A stretch of 54,616 bases of DNA from CAYSYY01 sp964576115 [NCBI: uncultured Gemmatimonadota bacterium] (GTDB taxonomy: Bacteria > Blakebacterota > Blakebacteria > Blakebacterales), in contig CAZNUA010000003.1 of assembly GCA_964576115.1 (NCBI GenBank), positions 81,394 to 136,009 on the forward strand. Reading direction: 5' to 3'. The notes under the pieces are model-generated. The model did no database searches, was not told the DNA's origin, and saw nothing but the letters and a program-made list of their open reading frames with translations. Shown here piece after piece: positions 1-7,433 of this stretch; position 1 is the first letter of the stretch, and each line of letters begins with the position of its first letter. The translations under genes were made by a program, and so were the position numbers.

Positions 1-1167
1 CAGGGCGCCGTCGAGCAGGGTTTCGGCGTTGGCCCGGATGACACTGACCGGCGTGCGCAGTTCGTGCGAGACGTTGGCCAGGAAGTCGCGGCGCACCCGC
101 TCGAGCCGGCGCAGTTCGGTCACGTCCATCAGGACGACGACACAGCCGCCGTTCGCCTCGAGGGGGGTGGCCCGGGCCAGCAGGCGGCGGGTCGGTTCCA
201 GTCCGACCTCGAACTCCCCGCTGGCCGGGATCCCGGCCAGCGCCTGCTGTACGATCTGTTCCAGGATCGGCGAGCGGACCGCCTCGAGCAGGGTGCTGCC
301 GACAGGGGATTGCTCCAGGTCGAGCAGGGCCAGGGCCCGCCGGTTGACCATGGTGATCTGAGGGGCATCGTTGAGGGCGATGACGGCTTCGCTCATCCCC
401 TCCAGCACGGCACTGATACGGTTGCGCTCATCTCGCAGGGTCATCACTGTATTCTGCAGCTCTTCGGCGATCTGGTTGAAACTCCCCGCCAGGGCGCCCA
501 GTTCGTCGCGGGTGCGCGGCAGGATTCGCTGATAGGGTCGGCCGGCTGCAATGGCGCGGGCGCCCTCGGCGATCTCGATCAGGTAGCGTGAGGTGGATCG
601 GGACTGCAGCCAGAAGAGCAGAAGGGCCGCCAGCAGAGCGATCACGGCCGCGGCACCCAGGATCCGGTGCAGGGTCGAGACGGCTTCATCGACTTCGACC
701 AGGGGCCGGGCGACCCGTACGATTCCCGTCAGATCCATACAGCTGAAGGTGGTGGCGACATAGAGCATGTCCCGGCCGAGGGTGGCGCTGTACCGCCGGG
801 CTGTTCCCACCCTCCGGCTGATCGCCTCGATGAACTCCGGACGGGAACGATGGTTCTCGAGATCGGCGACCTCGGCAGGGCTCAGATCGGAATCTCCGTA
901 GACCACCCCCCGGTTGTCGATGATCGTCACCCGGGCCGAGATCCGCCCCGCAATCGAATCGGCCAGGGCATCGCAGGCAGGGATCGATCGCTCGGGTTGA
1001 TCCCGCTCGAGCATGAGACCGGAGAGATGTGCGAGGGCGGCGAGCTGCTGCTCGATCCGGGGTTCGATCCAGTGGCGCAGGCGGTTCTCGAGCCAGAGAC
1101 CGCTGATGAGAACGACCACGACGATCAGGACGAATGAGGAGAGAAGGTACTTCCGGCGGATCCCCAT
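1..1167 (-). CDS. phoR: Phosphate-regulon sensor histidine kinase PhoR (partial)
   Basis: This is the membrane sensor kinase of the phosphate regulon and would phosphorylate the PhoB encoded just upstream of it. Translation from the ATG at 1167 gives a membrane helix at about residues 8-26, a periplasmic region of about 140 residues, a second helix near 170-195, a HAMP-like linker, a PAS region, and the HisKA box NVSHELRTP with the phospho-accepting His at about residue 368. The dimerisation helix continues to the window edge, so the ATPase domain lies outside. An in-frame GTG at 1173 is an alternative start. It is the last gene seen of the pst-pho operon, 10 bp after the phoB stop. The gene identity is firm; the exact start is less so. 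Confidence 0.9.
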   Translation of the reverse strand, partial: MGIRRKYLLSSFVLIVVVVLISGLWLENRLRHWIEPRIEQQLAALAHLSGLMLERDQPERSIPACDALADSIAGRISARVTIIDNRGVVYGDSDLSPAEVADLENHRSRPEFIEAISRRVGTARRYSATLGRDMLYVATTFSCMDLTGIVRVARPLVEVDEAVSTLHRILGAAAVIALLAALLLFWLQSRSTSRYLIEIAEGARAIAAGRPYQRILPRTRDELGALAGSFNQIAEELQNTVMTLRDERNRISAVLEGMSEAVIALNDAPQITMVNRRALALLDLEQSPVGSTLLEAVRSPILEQIVQQALAGIPASGEFEVGLEPTRRLLARATPLEANGGCVVVLMDVTELRRLERVRRDFLANVSHELRTPVSVIRANAETLLDGAL

Positions 1168-1177
1168 GCTCACCCGG

Positions 1178-1885
1178 TCATCCCTCCACTCTGGCTGTGA
1201 AGCGGTACCCGACCCCCCGCACGGTCTCGATATACTCGCCGGCCGGTCCCAGTTTTTCCCGCAGCCGTTTCATGTGAGTGTCGACGGTGCGGGTCGTCAC
1301 ATCGGCCTCGATCCCCCAGACATCGTCGAGCAGGAGCGTTCGGGTCTGAACGCGTCCGCGACGATCGAGCAGAACGGTCAGTAGGCGGAATTCCAGGGCG
1401 GTCAAGGTGACCTCGTTATCATCGATCCAGACCCGGTAGCCGGCCGGGTCGATCCGGAGTCGACCGAAGGCGATCTCTTCAGGTTCGGCCCCGGGATCGT
1501 GCCGGCGGCGCAGCAGGGCCCGGACGCGAAGCATCAATTCGCGCATGCTGAAAGGCTTGACCAGGTAGTCATCGGCTCCGACCTCGAACCCGACGACTCG
1601 ATCGATCTCGTCCCCTTTAGCTGTGAGCATAATGATGAGAATCTCCCGGGTCCGTTCGTCCTCGCGCAGGCGGCGGCAGATCTCGGTGCCGCTGATATCG
1701 GGGAGCATGAGATCGAGAAGCACCAGATCGGGGGTCGGTTCTCGGAAGGCTTCGGCGAGGGCGTCGGTACCTGTCAGGGCCACCCGGGTCTGATAGCCGT
1801 TCTTCTGCAGGTTGTACTCCAGGGTGCTCGAGAGACCCTCTTCATCCTCGATGACGAGAACCAGTCCTGAAGCAGCATCGCTCAT
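1178..1885 (-). CDS. phoB: Phosphate-regulon response regulator PhoB
   Basis: This is an OmpR/PhoB-family DNA-binding response regulator of 235 residues. The receiver domain (about 8-122) has the acidic pocket in VIEDEE, the phospho-acceptor D58 in VLLDLMLPD, and the conserved Lys in DDYLVKPFS. The C-terminal winged helix contains the typical ALEFRLL and RTVDTHMKRLR segments. A longer reading frame runs upstream to 2053, but the ATG at 1885 overlaps the arsC stop by 4 bases (ATGA), gives the normal family length and starts right before the receiver, so it was chosen. Its likely target is the Pho box at 7405-7433, which would make the operon self-regulated. Confidence 0.95.
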   Translation of the reverse strand: MSDAASGLVLVIEDEEGLSSTLEYNLQKNGYQTRVALTGTDALAEAFREPTPDLVLLDLMLPDISGTEICRRLREDERTREILIIMLTAKGDEIDRVVGFEVGADDYLVKPFSMRELMLRVRALLRRRHDPGAEPEEIAFGRLRIDPAGYRVWIDDNEVTLTALEFRLLTVLLDRRGRVQTRTLLLDDVWGIEADVTTRTVDTHMKRLREKLGPAGEYIETVRGVGYRFTARVEG

Positions 1886-2316
1886 GACGCGGGCTCCGGT
1901 GCGAGTTCGTCGAGCAGGTCGGAAATCAGGTCCCCGATCTGATCCCGAACCCGGCGGAACTCGTTCATGATCTCTGCTTCGGTTCCGGTGGCCCGGGCGG
2001 GATCCTCGAGCGGCCAGTGGATCTTGCGCGTCCCAGGAGGAAGTATCGGACAATTCTCGTCGGCGTGTCCACAGACAGTCACGACCAGCTCCACCTGCAG
2101 CATCTCGTCGGTGACCACGGTCGATTCCTGCTCCGAGATGTCGATCCCGATCTCGGCCATGGCGGCGATGGCCCGGGAGTTCTTCCCGTGGGCCTCGATG
2201 CCGGCTGATGTGACCCGCACCCGGTCGCCCCCCAGGTGCCGGGCGAAACCTTCGGCCATCTGGGAGCGGCAGGAATTCCCGGTGCAGAGGAAGAGGATGT
2301 TCACCGGGCCTGTCAT
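1882..2316 (-). CDS. arsC: Arsenate reductase, thioredoxin-coupled ArsC type
   Basis: This 144-residue protein belongs to the low-molecular-weight phosphatase/arsenate reductase family and should reduce arsenate to arsenite in the cytoplasm. The P-loop CTGNSCR runs from C11 to R17. The two further redox cysteines of the thioredoxin-coupled enzymes are present as C82 and C89 in VCGHADENC, close to the positions known in the Staphylococcus aureus plasmid enzyme. That triple-Cys arrangement argues for a true arsenate reductase and against a protein tyrosine phosphatase. The gene overlaps both neighbours (phoU and phoB) by 4 bases, so it is translationally coupled within the phosphate operon. The link makes sense because Pst transporters also admit arsenate. 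No arsenite efflux gene is visible in the window. Confidence 0.9.
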   Translation of the reverse strand: MTGPVNILFLCTGNSCRSQMAEGFARHLGGDRVRVTSAGIEAHGKNSRAIAAMAEIGIDISEQESTVVTDEMLQVELVVTVCGHADENCPILPPGTRKIHWPLEDPARATGTEAEIMNEFRRVRDQIGDLISDLLDELAPEPAS

Positions 2317-2993
2317 GGACGGGGCCGCTCGCCGGCGTCGGGCTGGTGGCGGATCACTTCGCCGCTGACCATGAAGATCACCTCTTCGGCGATATTGGTG
2401 GCATGATCGCCGATCCGTTCCAGGTAGCGCGAGATCGAGAGGATCTGGATGACCTGATCGAGGCTTTCCGGTGTCTTGCGTATCAGGTTATGGAAGGTCT
2501 CGAAGAGACGGCGATGGGTGCTGTCGACAACGTCATCGGTGACGATCACATTGCGGGCTGTCGCCTCGTTCTGGTTCACGAGCGCGTCGAGGCTGCTGGT
2601 GACCATCTCACGGACGGTTCCGGCCATGTCGGTCAGCGCGTCGGGCAGGGTGATCCGGCTCGCCTGACCGGCCAGAAACAAGGCCCGCTCGGCGATGTTC
2701 GCGGCCAGGTCGGCGATCCGTTCCAGATCGTTGTTCACCATCATGACCGAGACGATGAATCGCAGGTCGCTGGCGACCGGCTGGTGCAGGGCCAGGACCT
2801 TCATGCACTCCTCGGCGATATCCACTTCCTTGCGGTCGATCTCGTCCTCACCAGCGAGAACCATTTTGGCCAGATCCGTATCACGGTTCACGAAAGCGGT
2901 GATGGCGTTGGATATCGCCTCTTCGGTCAGGCCGCCCATGGAGAGGATCTCGCGCTTGAGAAGGTCGAGATCTCTGAGAAGGTGCATCGTCAT
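2313..2993 (-). CDS. phoU: Phosphate uptake regulator PhoU
   Basis: PhoU is a cytoplasmic helical-bundle protein that couples the Pst transporter to PhoR signalling. The 226-residue product has the two repeated three-helix PhoU halves. Metal-site style motifs appear in each half: ERIADLAANIAE near residue 95 and ERIGDHATNIAEEV near residue 195. The start ATG at 2993 follows a strong GGGGGAG ribosome-binding site (around 3001-3007), and the stop overlaps arsC by 4 bases. It lies between pstB and arsC in the operon. Length and motifs are normal for the family. Confidence 0.95.
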   Translation of the reverse strand: MTMHLLRDLDLLKREILSMGGLTEEAISNAITAFVNRDTDLAKMVLAGEDEIDRKEVDIAEECMKVLALHQPVASDLRFIVSVMMVNNDLERIADLAANIAERALFLAGQASRITLPDALTDMAGTVREMVTSSLDALVNQNEATARNVIVTDDVVDSTHRRLFETFHNLIRKTPESLDQVIQILSISRYLERIGDHATNIAEEVIFMVSGEVIRHQPDAGERPRP

Positions 2994-3080
2994 GTCACAA
3001 CTCCCCCGGTATGGTGACAGGGAAAAGGGCTCTCAGGACAGTCATTTCCATTCCTCCGGTGACCATGCCCGCCGCCTCGC

Positions 3081-3914
3081 TCATCCGAAACGGCCGGTGA
3101 CATAGTCTTCGGTCTGCTTTTCGCGCGGGCGCGTGAAAACCTGGTCGGTACCGCCGAACTCGACCAGGAAGCCCTCGTAGAGAAAGGCGGTCAGATCAGA
3201 GACGCGGGCCGCCTGCTGCATGTTATGCGTCACGATGATGATGGTATAGGCTCCGCGCAGTTCGCCGATCAGGTCCTCGATCCGGGCGGTGGATTTGGGA
3301 TCGAGGGCCGACGTGGGTTCGTCCATGAGCAGGATCTCGGGATCGACCGCCAGCGCCCGTGCGATGCAGAGCCGCTGTTGCTGTCCGCCTGACAGGCCGA
3401 GGGCATTGTCGTTGAGACGGTCCTTGACCTCATCCCAGACCGCAGCCCGCTGCAGGCTCCGCTCCACGATCTCATCGAGACGGCGCCTGTCGCGCAGACC
3501 GTGGATGCGGGGACCGTAGGCGATGTTGTCATACACCGACTTCGGAAAGGGATTCGGCTTCTGGAAAACCATCCCCACCCGCCGGCGCAGCACGGTCACA
3601 TCAATGTCATCGCCGTAGATGTCGTGATCATCGAAGAGGAGCCGGCCCTCGGTGTCCGCCCCCGGAATGAGATCGTTCATCCGGTTGATCGCGCGCAGGA
3701 ACGTACTCTTTCCGCAACCGCTCGGACCGATGATGGCGGTCACCAGGCCGGTCGGGATCGAGAGAGTCACATCTGACACGGCGGCGTTGCCGCTGTAGAA
3801 GACCGAGAAATCCTCGGCCCGCACGTGGGCGACGGCGTCACCGGCCAGCAGGTCATCGGCAAATGATCTCTCGACGATCGGGCGACGGGTCAGGATATCG
3901 GTGGCGGCGGTCAT
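3081..3914 (-). CDS. pstB: Phosphate ABC transporter ATPase PstB
   Basis: This is the ATP-hydrolysing subunit of the high-affinity phosphate importer. Over 277 residues it shows Walker [10 protein letters not shown] (about 63-71), a Q-loop in [11 protein letters not shown], the signature LSGGQQQR, Walker [13 protein letters not shown] and the switch His in VTHN. The N-terminal 30 residues extend slightly beyond the usual start. It lies 12 bp downstream of pstA and about 87 bp upstream of phoU, where a strong separate ribosome-binding site is used. The PstB-specific PNPFPKS motif makes the assignment secure. Confidence 0.96.
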   Translation of the reverse strand: MTAATDILTRRPIVERSFADDLLAGDAVAHVRAEDFSVFYSGNAAVSDVTLSIPTGLVTAIIGPSGCGKSTFLRAINRMNDLIPGADTEGRLLFDDHDIYGDDIDVTVLRRRVGMVFQKPNPFPKSVYDNIAYGPRIHGLRDRRRLDEIVERSLQRAAVWDEVKDRLNDNALGLSGGQQQRLCIARALAVDPEILLMDEPTSALDPKSTARIEDLIGELRGAYTIIIVTHNMQQAARVSDLTAFLYEGFLVEFGGTDQVFTRPREKQTEDYVTGRFG

Positions 3915-3926
3915 GATTGCTCCTCG

Positions 3927-5273
3927 TTACCCGTTGAGTTTCTTCGCGATCCGGGCACGCAGAATGATGGCGGCCAGGTTCAGCGCCAGGACCAGCCCCA
4001 CCAGGGCCAGCACCATCCCGAACTGCACATGCCGGATCAGATCCACCGATTCATGCTCGGTGGCCAGATTGTAGATGTTCCAGGGCAGGGCCGGCGTAGG
4101 ATTGGTCAGCGTTTCCGTGATGCTGAGCGGCAGCCCCACGCTCACAGCGGCGGTGAAGATGATCGGTGCGGTCTCTCCTGCGGCCCGCCCCATGCTGATC
4201 ACGATACCGGTCAGGATTCCGGGCAGGGCGGCGGGTAGAACGACCGTGAGCACGGTCCACCATTTGCCCGCTCCAAGGCTGAGAGCGGCCTCCTTGTACG
4301 CCCGTGGAACGGCCAGGATGGCTTCCTCCGAAGCCCTGATCACGACCGGCAGGACCAGCAGACCGAGGGTGAGCGATCCGGCCAGAACGCTCTTGGAAGG
4401 GGAGACCTGGATGGTGTTGATGAAAAAGGCCAGCCCGAAGAGCCCGAAGACGATGCTCGGCACCCCCGCCAGGGTATTGATCGAGGTCCGGATGATGCTG
4501 ATGATCGTTCCCTGTTTGGCGTATTCGGTCAGATAAATGGCTGCGATCAGACCCATCGGCACCGCGAAAAGGAGGGCGCCGAGAGTCAGGTAAAACGTCC
4601 CCAGCAGCTCGGGCCAGATCCCCCCGAAAAAGTGGGCGTCCATCGAGACATCGAAGAGAAACCTCCAATAGAAAGTCAGGCGGGGTTGCAGCACGTCTTG
4701 CAGGTTTCCCTCGACGTAGGCGAAGAGGGGCTCGATCGGGGTCGAACGGAATTCGTCGATCCGGGGGGTGTAGTAGAGCCGCCCCATCGCTTCGGGATCG
4801 GAGTAGTCGTACTGCTCGACATTCAGGATCCTGAATAGCGTGTCGTGAGCCTGGTCGATGCGGGTGTCGCCGTACTGATCGCGGATCAGGACCGGTTCGC
4901 GCTCGTCCGGGAAGGGACCGAGCAGCTGGTGCAGGTCCGCCTCGAGTTCGCTCCACGAGGTTCGGTACTCCATGCGGGCCGAGAAGCTCTGGGTGTCGAG
5001 CCAGGCCTCGAAGGCGGTCACCATTTCGTAGACCGGACGGCGGGCGGCTTCGGCCAGATCGAGGTCGGCGGCAAGCCGTTCGGAACTGCCCCGTCCGTAC
5101 TGCTCGTGCATGAGTTGGCGGTGTTCGATGGTGCCGCGGAAGAGATATGCCTCGAGCCCCTTGAGGATCATGGGGGCCAGGATGACCAGCAGGGAAGCCG
5201 CCAGAAGGCCGATCGAGACCATCCCGAGACCCGAGAAAGAGCGGTCGAGAAGCCTGCGGATCTCACGGGTCAC
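3927..5273 (-). CDS. pstA: Phosphate ABC transporter permease PstA with enlarged periplasmic domain
   Basis: This is the inner-membrane permease subunit, partnering PstC and PstB. At 448 residues it is about 150 longer than Escherichia coli PstA. One membrane helix (about 17-38) is followed by about 175 soluble residues, including glutamate-rich and aromatic-rich stretches, before the usual five-helix permease core begins near 220. The ABC-coupling EAA loop is visible as EAALSLGAGKWWTVLTVVLP. The start is GTG at 5273 with ribosome-binding site TAGGAGC, which overlaps the pstC stop codon, so coupling is tight. Large N-terminal insertions are known in some PstA proteins (for example those annotated DUF3333), but whether this one is homologous cannot be told here. 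Confidence 0.93.
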   Translation of the reverse strand: MTREIRRLLDRSFSGLGMVSIGLLAASLLVILAPMILKGLEAYLFRGTIEHRQLMHEQYGRGSSERLAADLDLAEAARRPVYEMVTAFEAWLDTQSFSARMEYRTSWSELEADLHQLLGPFPDEREPVLIRDQYGDTRIDQAHDTLFRILNVEQYDYSDPEAMGRLYYTPRIDEFRSTPIEPLFAYVEGNLQDVLQPRLTFYWRFLFDVSMDAHFFGGIWPELLGTFYLTLGALLFAVPMGLIAAIYLTEYAKQGTIISIIRTSINTLAGVPSIVFGLFGLAFFINTIQVSPSKSVLAGSLTLGLLVLPVVIRASEEAILAVPRAYKEAALSLGAGKWWTVLTVVLPAALPGILTGIVISMGRAAGETAPIIFTAAVSVGLPLSITETLTNPTPALPWNIYNLATEHESVDLIRHVQFGMVLALVGLVLALNLAAIILRARIAKKLNG

Positions 5274-5277
5274 GCTC

Positions 5278-6417
5278 CTACCCCCTCATCTTCCGCAGGC
5301 GCCTGGTCAGCTGCTCGCTCACGAGGTTCATGATGAACGAGATCGCCAGCAGGGAAAGAGCCATCGCAAAGAGGACGGCGTAGCGGGCTGACCCGGTCAC
5401 GTGATCGGCCTCGCCCATATCGCCGGCGATGGTGGCGGTCAGGGTCCGAACCGGTTCGAGGACATTGTAGAAGGGAGTGGGGATCTGGGAGGCGTTCCCC
5501 GAGGCCATCCAGACCACCATCGTCTCCCCCACGGCCCGCATGATTCCGAGGATCACAGCCGCCACGATACCGCTGGCTGCAGCCGGCAGGACAACCCGGA
5601 GCATCGTCTCGGCCCGCGTCGCCCCCATGGCATAAGAACCTTCGCGCAGGTCGCGTCCGACTGCCTGCAGGGCGTCTTCAGAGACGCTGACGATCGTCGG
5701 CACGGCCATGATCCCGAGGATGATCGAGACGTTCAGGGCGTTTGTGCCGCTGGCGATCTCGATCCCGCCGAGCAGTTTTCCTGCCGACGCCAGCAACCAG
5801 AAGGACAGGCCGCCGAAAACCGCCAGGAACAGACCCAGGAACAGAGTCCGGTTCACTTCGGGCAGGCGGGTTGTCGCCAGACTGGCGGCGATATAGCTGG
5901 CCAGCCCGAGAACGGGCGTGCCGACGATCCAGAGGGCGACCGCCAGCAGATGCCCGCCCTGGTTCTGCAGCAGCGGCGCGAAGATCACCAGGGCGAAGAA
6001 GCCGTAGGCCACCGAGGGGATGGCCGCCAGGACCTCGATCACCGGCTTGATCATCTGCCGAAGTTCGAAACTGAGCACGTCGCTCAGACAGATCGCGGCC
6101 GAGATCCCGAGAGGCACCGCCACCACGATTGCTCCCAGAGTCACCAGACCGGTGCCGACGAAAATGGCTGCTGAACCGAACTGCGCGGGTTCTTGCGTCG
6201 GGTACCAGGCGGTGGAGGTGAAAAACTCGGCGAACCCCTCGATCCGGAAGAAAGGGATCGCGTCGCGGGCGATGAAGAAGAAGATAAAGAGAACCGCAAA
6301 GACCGAACTCGACGTGATCAGGAGCAGGGCGCCCTCACCGAGCAGAGAGCCGAGCCGCCTGATGCGGCCGGCTCTCTTGCTCAGCAGAAGACCATGGTCG
6401 TGGACGGGATCCGGCAT
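5278..6417 (-). CDS. pstC: Phosphate ABC transporter permease PstC
   Basis: This is the second inner-membrane permease of the phosphate importer, 379 residues. An N-terminal helix at about 26-50 is followed by a short periplasmic stretch and then the multi-helix core. The EAA coupling loop reads EGSYAMGATRAETMLRVVLP, and the following segment AVGETMVVWMASG is typical of PstC. It starts at the ATG at 6417, 21 bp after pstS, and stops 4 bp before the pstA start. The product is slightly longer than E. coli PstC, mainly in the N-terminal tail and one loop. The assignment is secure. Confidence 0.94.
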   Translation of the reverse strand: MPDPVHDHGLLLSKRAGRIRRLGSLLGEGALLLITSSSVFAVLFIFFFIARDAIPFFRIEGFAEFFTSTAWYPTQEPAQFGSAAIFVGTGLVTLGAIVVAVPLGISAAICLSDVLSFELRQMIKPVIEVLAAIPSVAYGFFALVIFAPLLQNQGGHLLAVALWIVGTPVLGLASYIAASLATTRLPEVNRTLFLGLFLAVFGGLSFWLLASAGKLLGGIEIASGTNALNVSIILGIMAVPTIVSVSEDALQAVGRDLREGSYAMGATRAETMLRVVLPAAASGIVAAVILGIMRAVGETMVVWMASGNASQIPTPFYNVLEPVRTLTATIAGDMGEADHVTGSARYAVLFAMALSLLAISFIMNLVSEQLTRRLRKMRG

Positions 6418-6438
6418 CGCGTTCGGTCCCCGCCGGTC

Positions 6439-7296
6439 CTACCGGTAGGCCGTCACCGGGATAAAGCCGATCGCGGCGACGATCTCCTGGCCGGTCTCGG
6501 TCAGGTAGAGGGTCATGAAACGGTGCAGGGCCGACCCCAGTTCCGGGTACCCGTTCGTGAACATGAACAGGGGCCGCGCGATCGGATAGGCACCGGTTAC
6601 GATCGTTTCGTTCGACGGCATGATCCCTTCGACGGGCACGGCCTTGACGGTGCGGTCCACAAAACCCAGACCGACGTAGCCGATGGCGTTCTGGGTCGAC
6701 TGGATCCGCTGGCGGATGGCGCCGTTGGAGCCGACGTATTCGGCGTTTCGGGCGATGGCGGCATCATCCATCACCAGACCTTCGAAGGTTTCGTAGGTTC
6801 CGCTGTTGGTGTCGCGGCTGACCATGATGATGGGGCGGTTCGGACCGCCGACCTGGTTCCAGTTCGTGATCTCACCGGCGTAGATCCGGCGGATCTGCTC
6901 GATGGTCAGGTTCCGGACCGGATTGCTGGGATGCACGATCATGGCGATGCCGTCCAGGGCGACCACGTGGGCGACCGGGGTGATGCCGGCTTCGACTGCC
7001 GCCGCGAACTCGGTGTCCTTCATGAAGCGGGACATATCGGCCACGTCACAAGCACCGTTGATGAGACTCTTGGCGCCGTTGCCGCTGCCCGACTCGCTCA
7101 CCGTGATGTTCACGCCGGGGTTCTCGCGCATGAAATGCTCGGCGAAGGCCTTGGCGATCGGGCCGACCGTTGTCGAACCGTCGATGACGATCTGGTTGGG
7201 ATTCATCTGCGCCTCAGCGGTCGCCGGAGCGAGGATCAGCATGAGGCCGGCGGCCGTCAGGGTGCCGACCATGGATGCGACTGCACGTAACGTCAC
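6439..7296 (-). CDS. pstS: Periplasmic phosphate-binding protein PstS
   Basis: This is the substrate-binding protein that hands phosphate to PstCA. The 285-residue precursor has a Sec signal peptide (hydrophobic core about 9-25, cleavage near ATAEA). The phosphate-contacting motifs are DGSTTVGPI near residue 40, SGSGNGAKSLINGACDVADMSR near 72-95 (quoted in part: SGSGNGAKS), and RDTNSGTYE near 160. It is the first gene of the operon, transcribed divergently from the GH172 gene. The Pho box at 7405-7433 lies 109 bp upstream of its start. No lipobox Cys is present, so it should be free in the periplasm. Confidence 0.94.
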   Translation of the reverse strand: MTLRAVASMVGTLTAAGLMLILAPATAEAQMNPNQIVIDGSTTVGPIAKAFAEHFMRENPGVNITVSESGSGNGAKSLINGACDVADMSRFMKDTEFAAAVEAGITPVAHVVALDGIAMIVHPSNPVRNLTIEQIRRIYAGEITNWNQVGGPNRPIIMVSRDTNSGTYETFEGLVMDDAAIARNAEYVGSNGAIRQRIQSTQNAIGYVGLGFVDRTVKAVPVEGIMPSNETIVTGAYPIARPLFMFTNGYPELGSALHRFMTLYLTETGQEIVAAIGFIPVTAYR

Positions 7297-7388
7297 GTGG
7301 ATACCTCCGGTTGAGATTGAGTACCGGGCAGGTGAAGGCGCCCCGGTGTTCTGCTACCATCTCCGGGACTCCCGGGGCCTCGACCTCA

Positions 7389-7394
7389 ACGGTA
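7389..7394 (-). promoter_or_regulatory. Candidate -10 element of the pst operon
   Basis: On the minus strand the hexamer TACCGT sits 10 nt downstream of the last Pho-box unit. In known PhoB-activated promoters the box replaces the -35 element and the -10 lies about 10-11 nt after it. Only three of six bases match the TATAAT consensus, which is usual for activator-dependent promoters. Transcription would start near 7380, giving a leader of about 85 nt before pstS. Confidence 0.5.
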
Positions 7395-7404
7395 GGGGAT
7401 GTTT

Positions 7405-7433
7405 GTGCCAGATTGGTGACAGGAGGGTGACAA
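7405..7433 (-). promoter_or_regulatory. Three-unit Pho box (PhoB operator)
   Basis: Read on the minus strand, three 7-base direct repeats, TTGTCAC, CTGTCAC and CTGGCAC, occupy 7433-7427, 7422-7416 and 7411-7405. Each is separated from the next by exactly 4 bases, giving an 11-base period. The known PhoB site is CTGTCAT-N4-CTGTCAT with the same period. The array lies upstream of pstS in the correct orientation. Its first unit ends one base before the GTG start of the divergent GH172 gene and the array covers that gene's Shine-Dalgarno, so PhoB binding could also interfere with the divergent gene. Confidence 0.8.

Noticed and set aside
1178-2053. A longer phoB starting at 2053
   Set aside because: It would overlap most of the arsC 3' half; the ATG at 1885 gives the normal PhoB start and a 4-base overlap.
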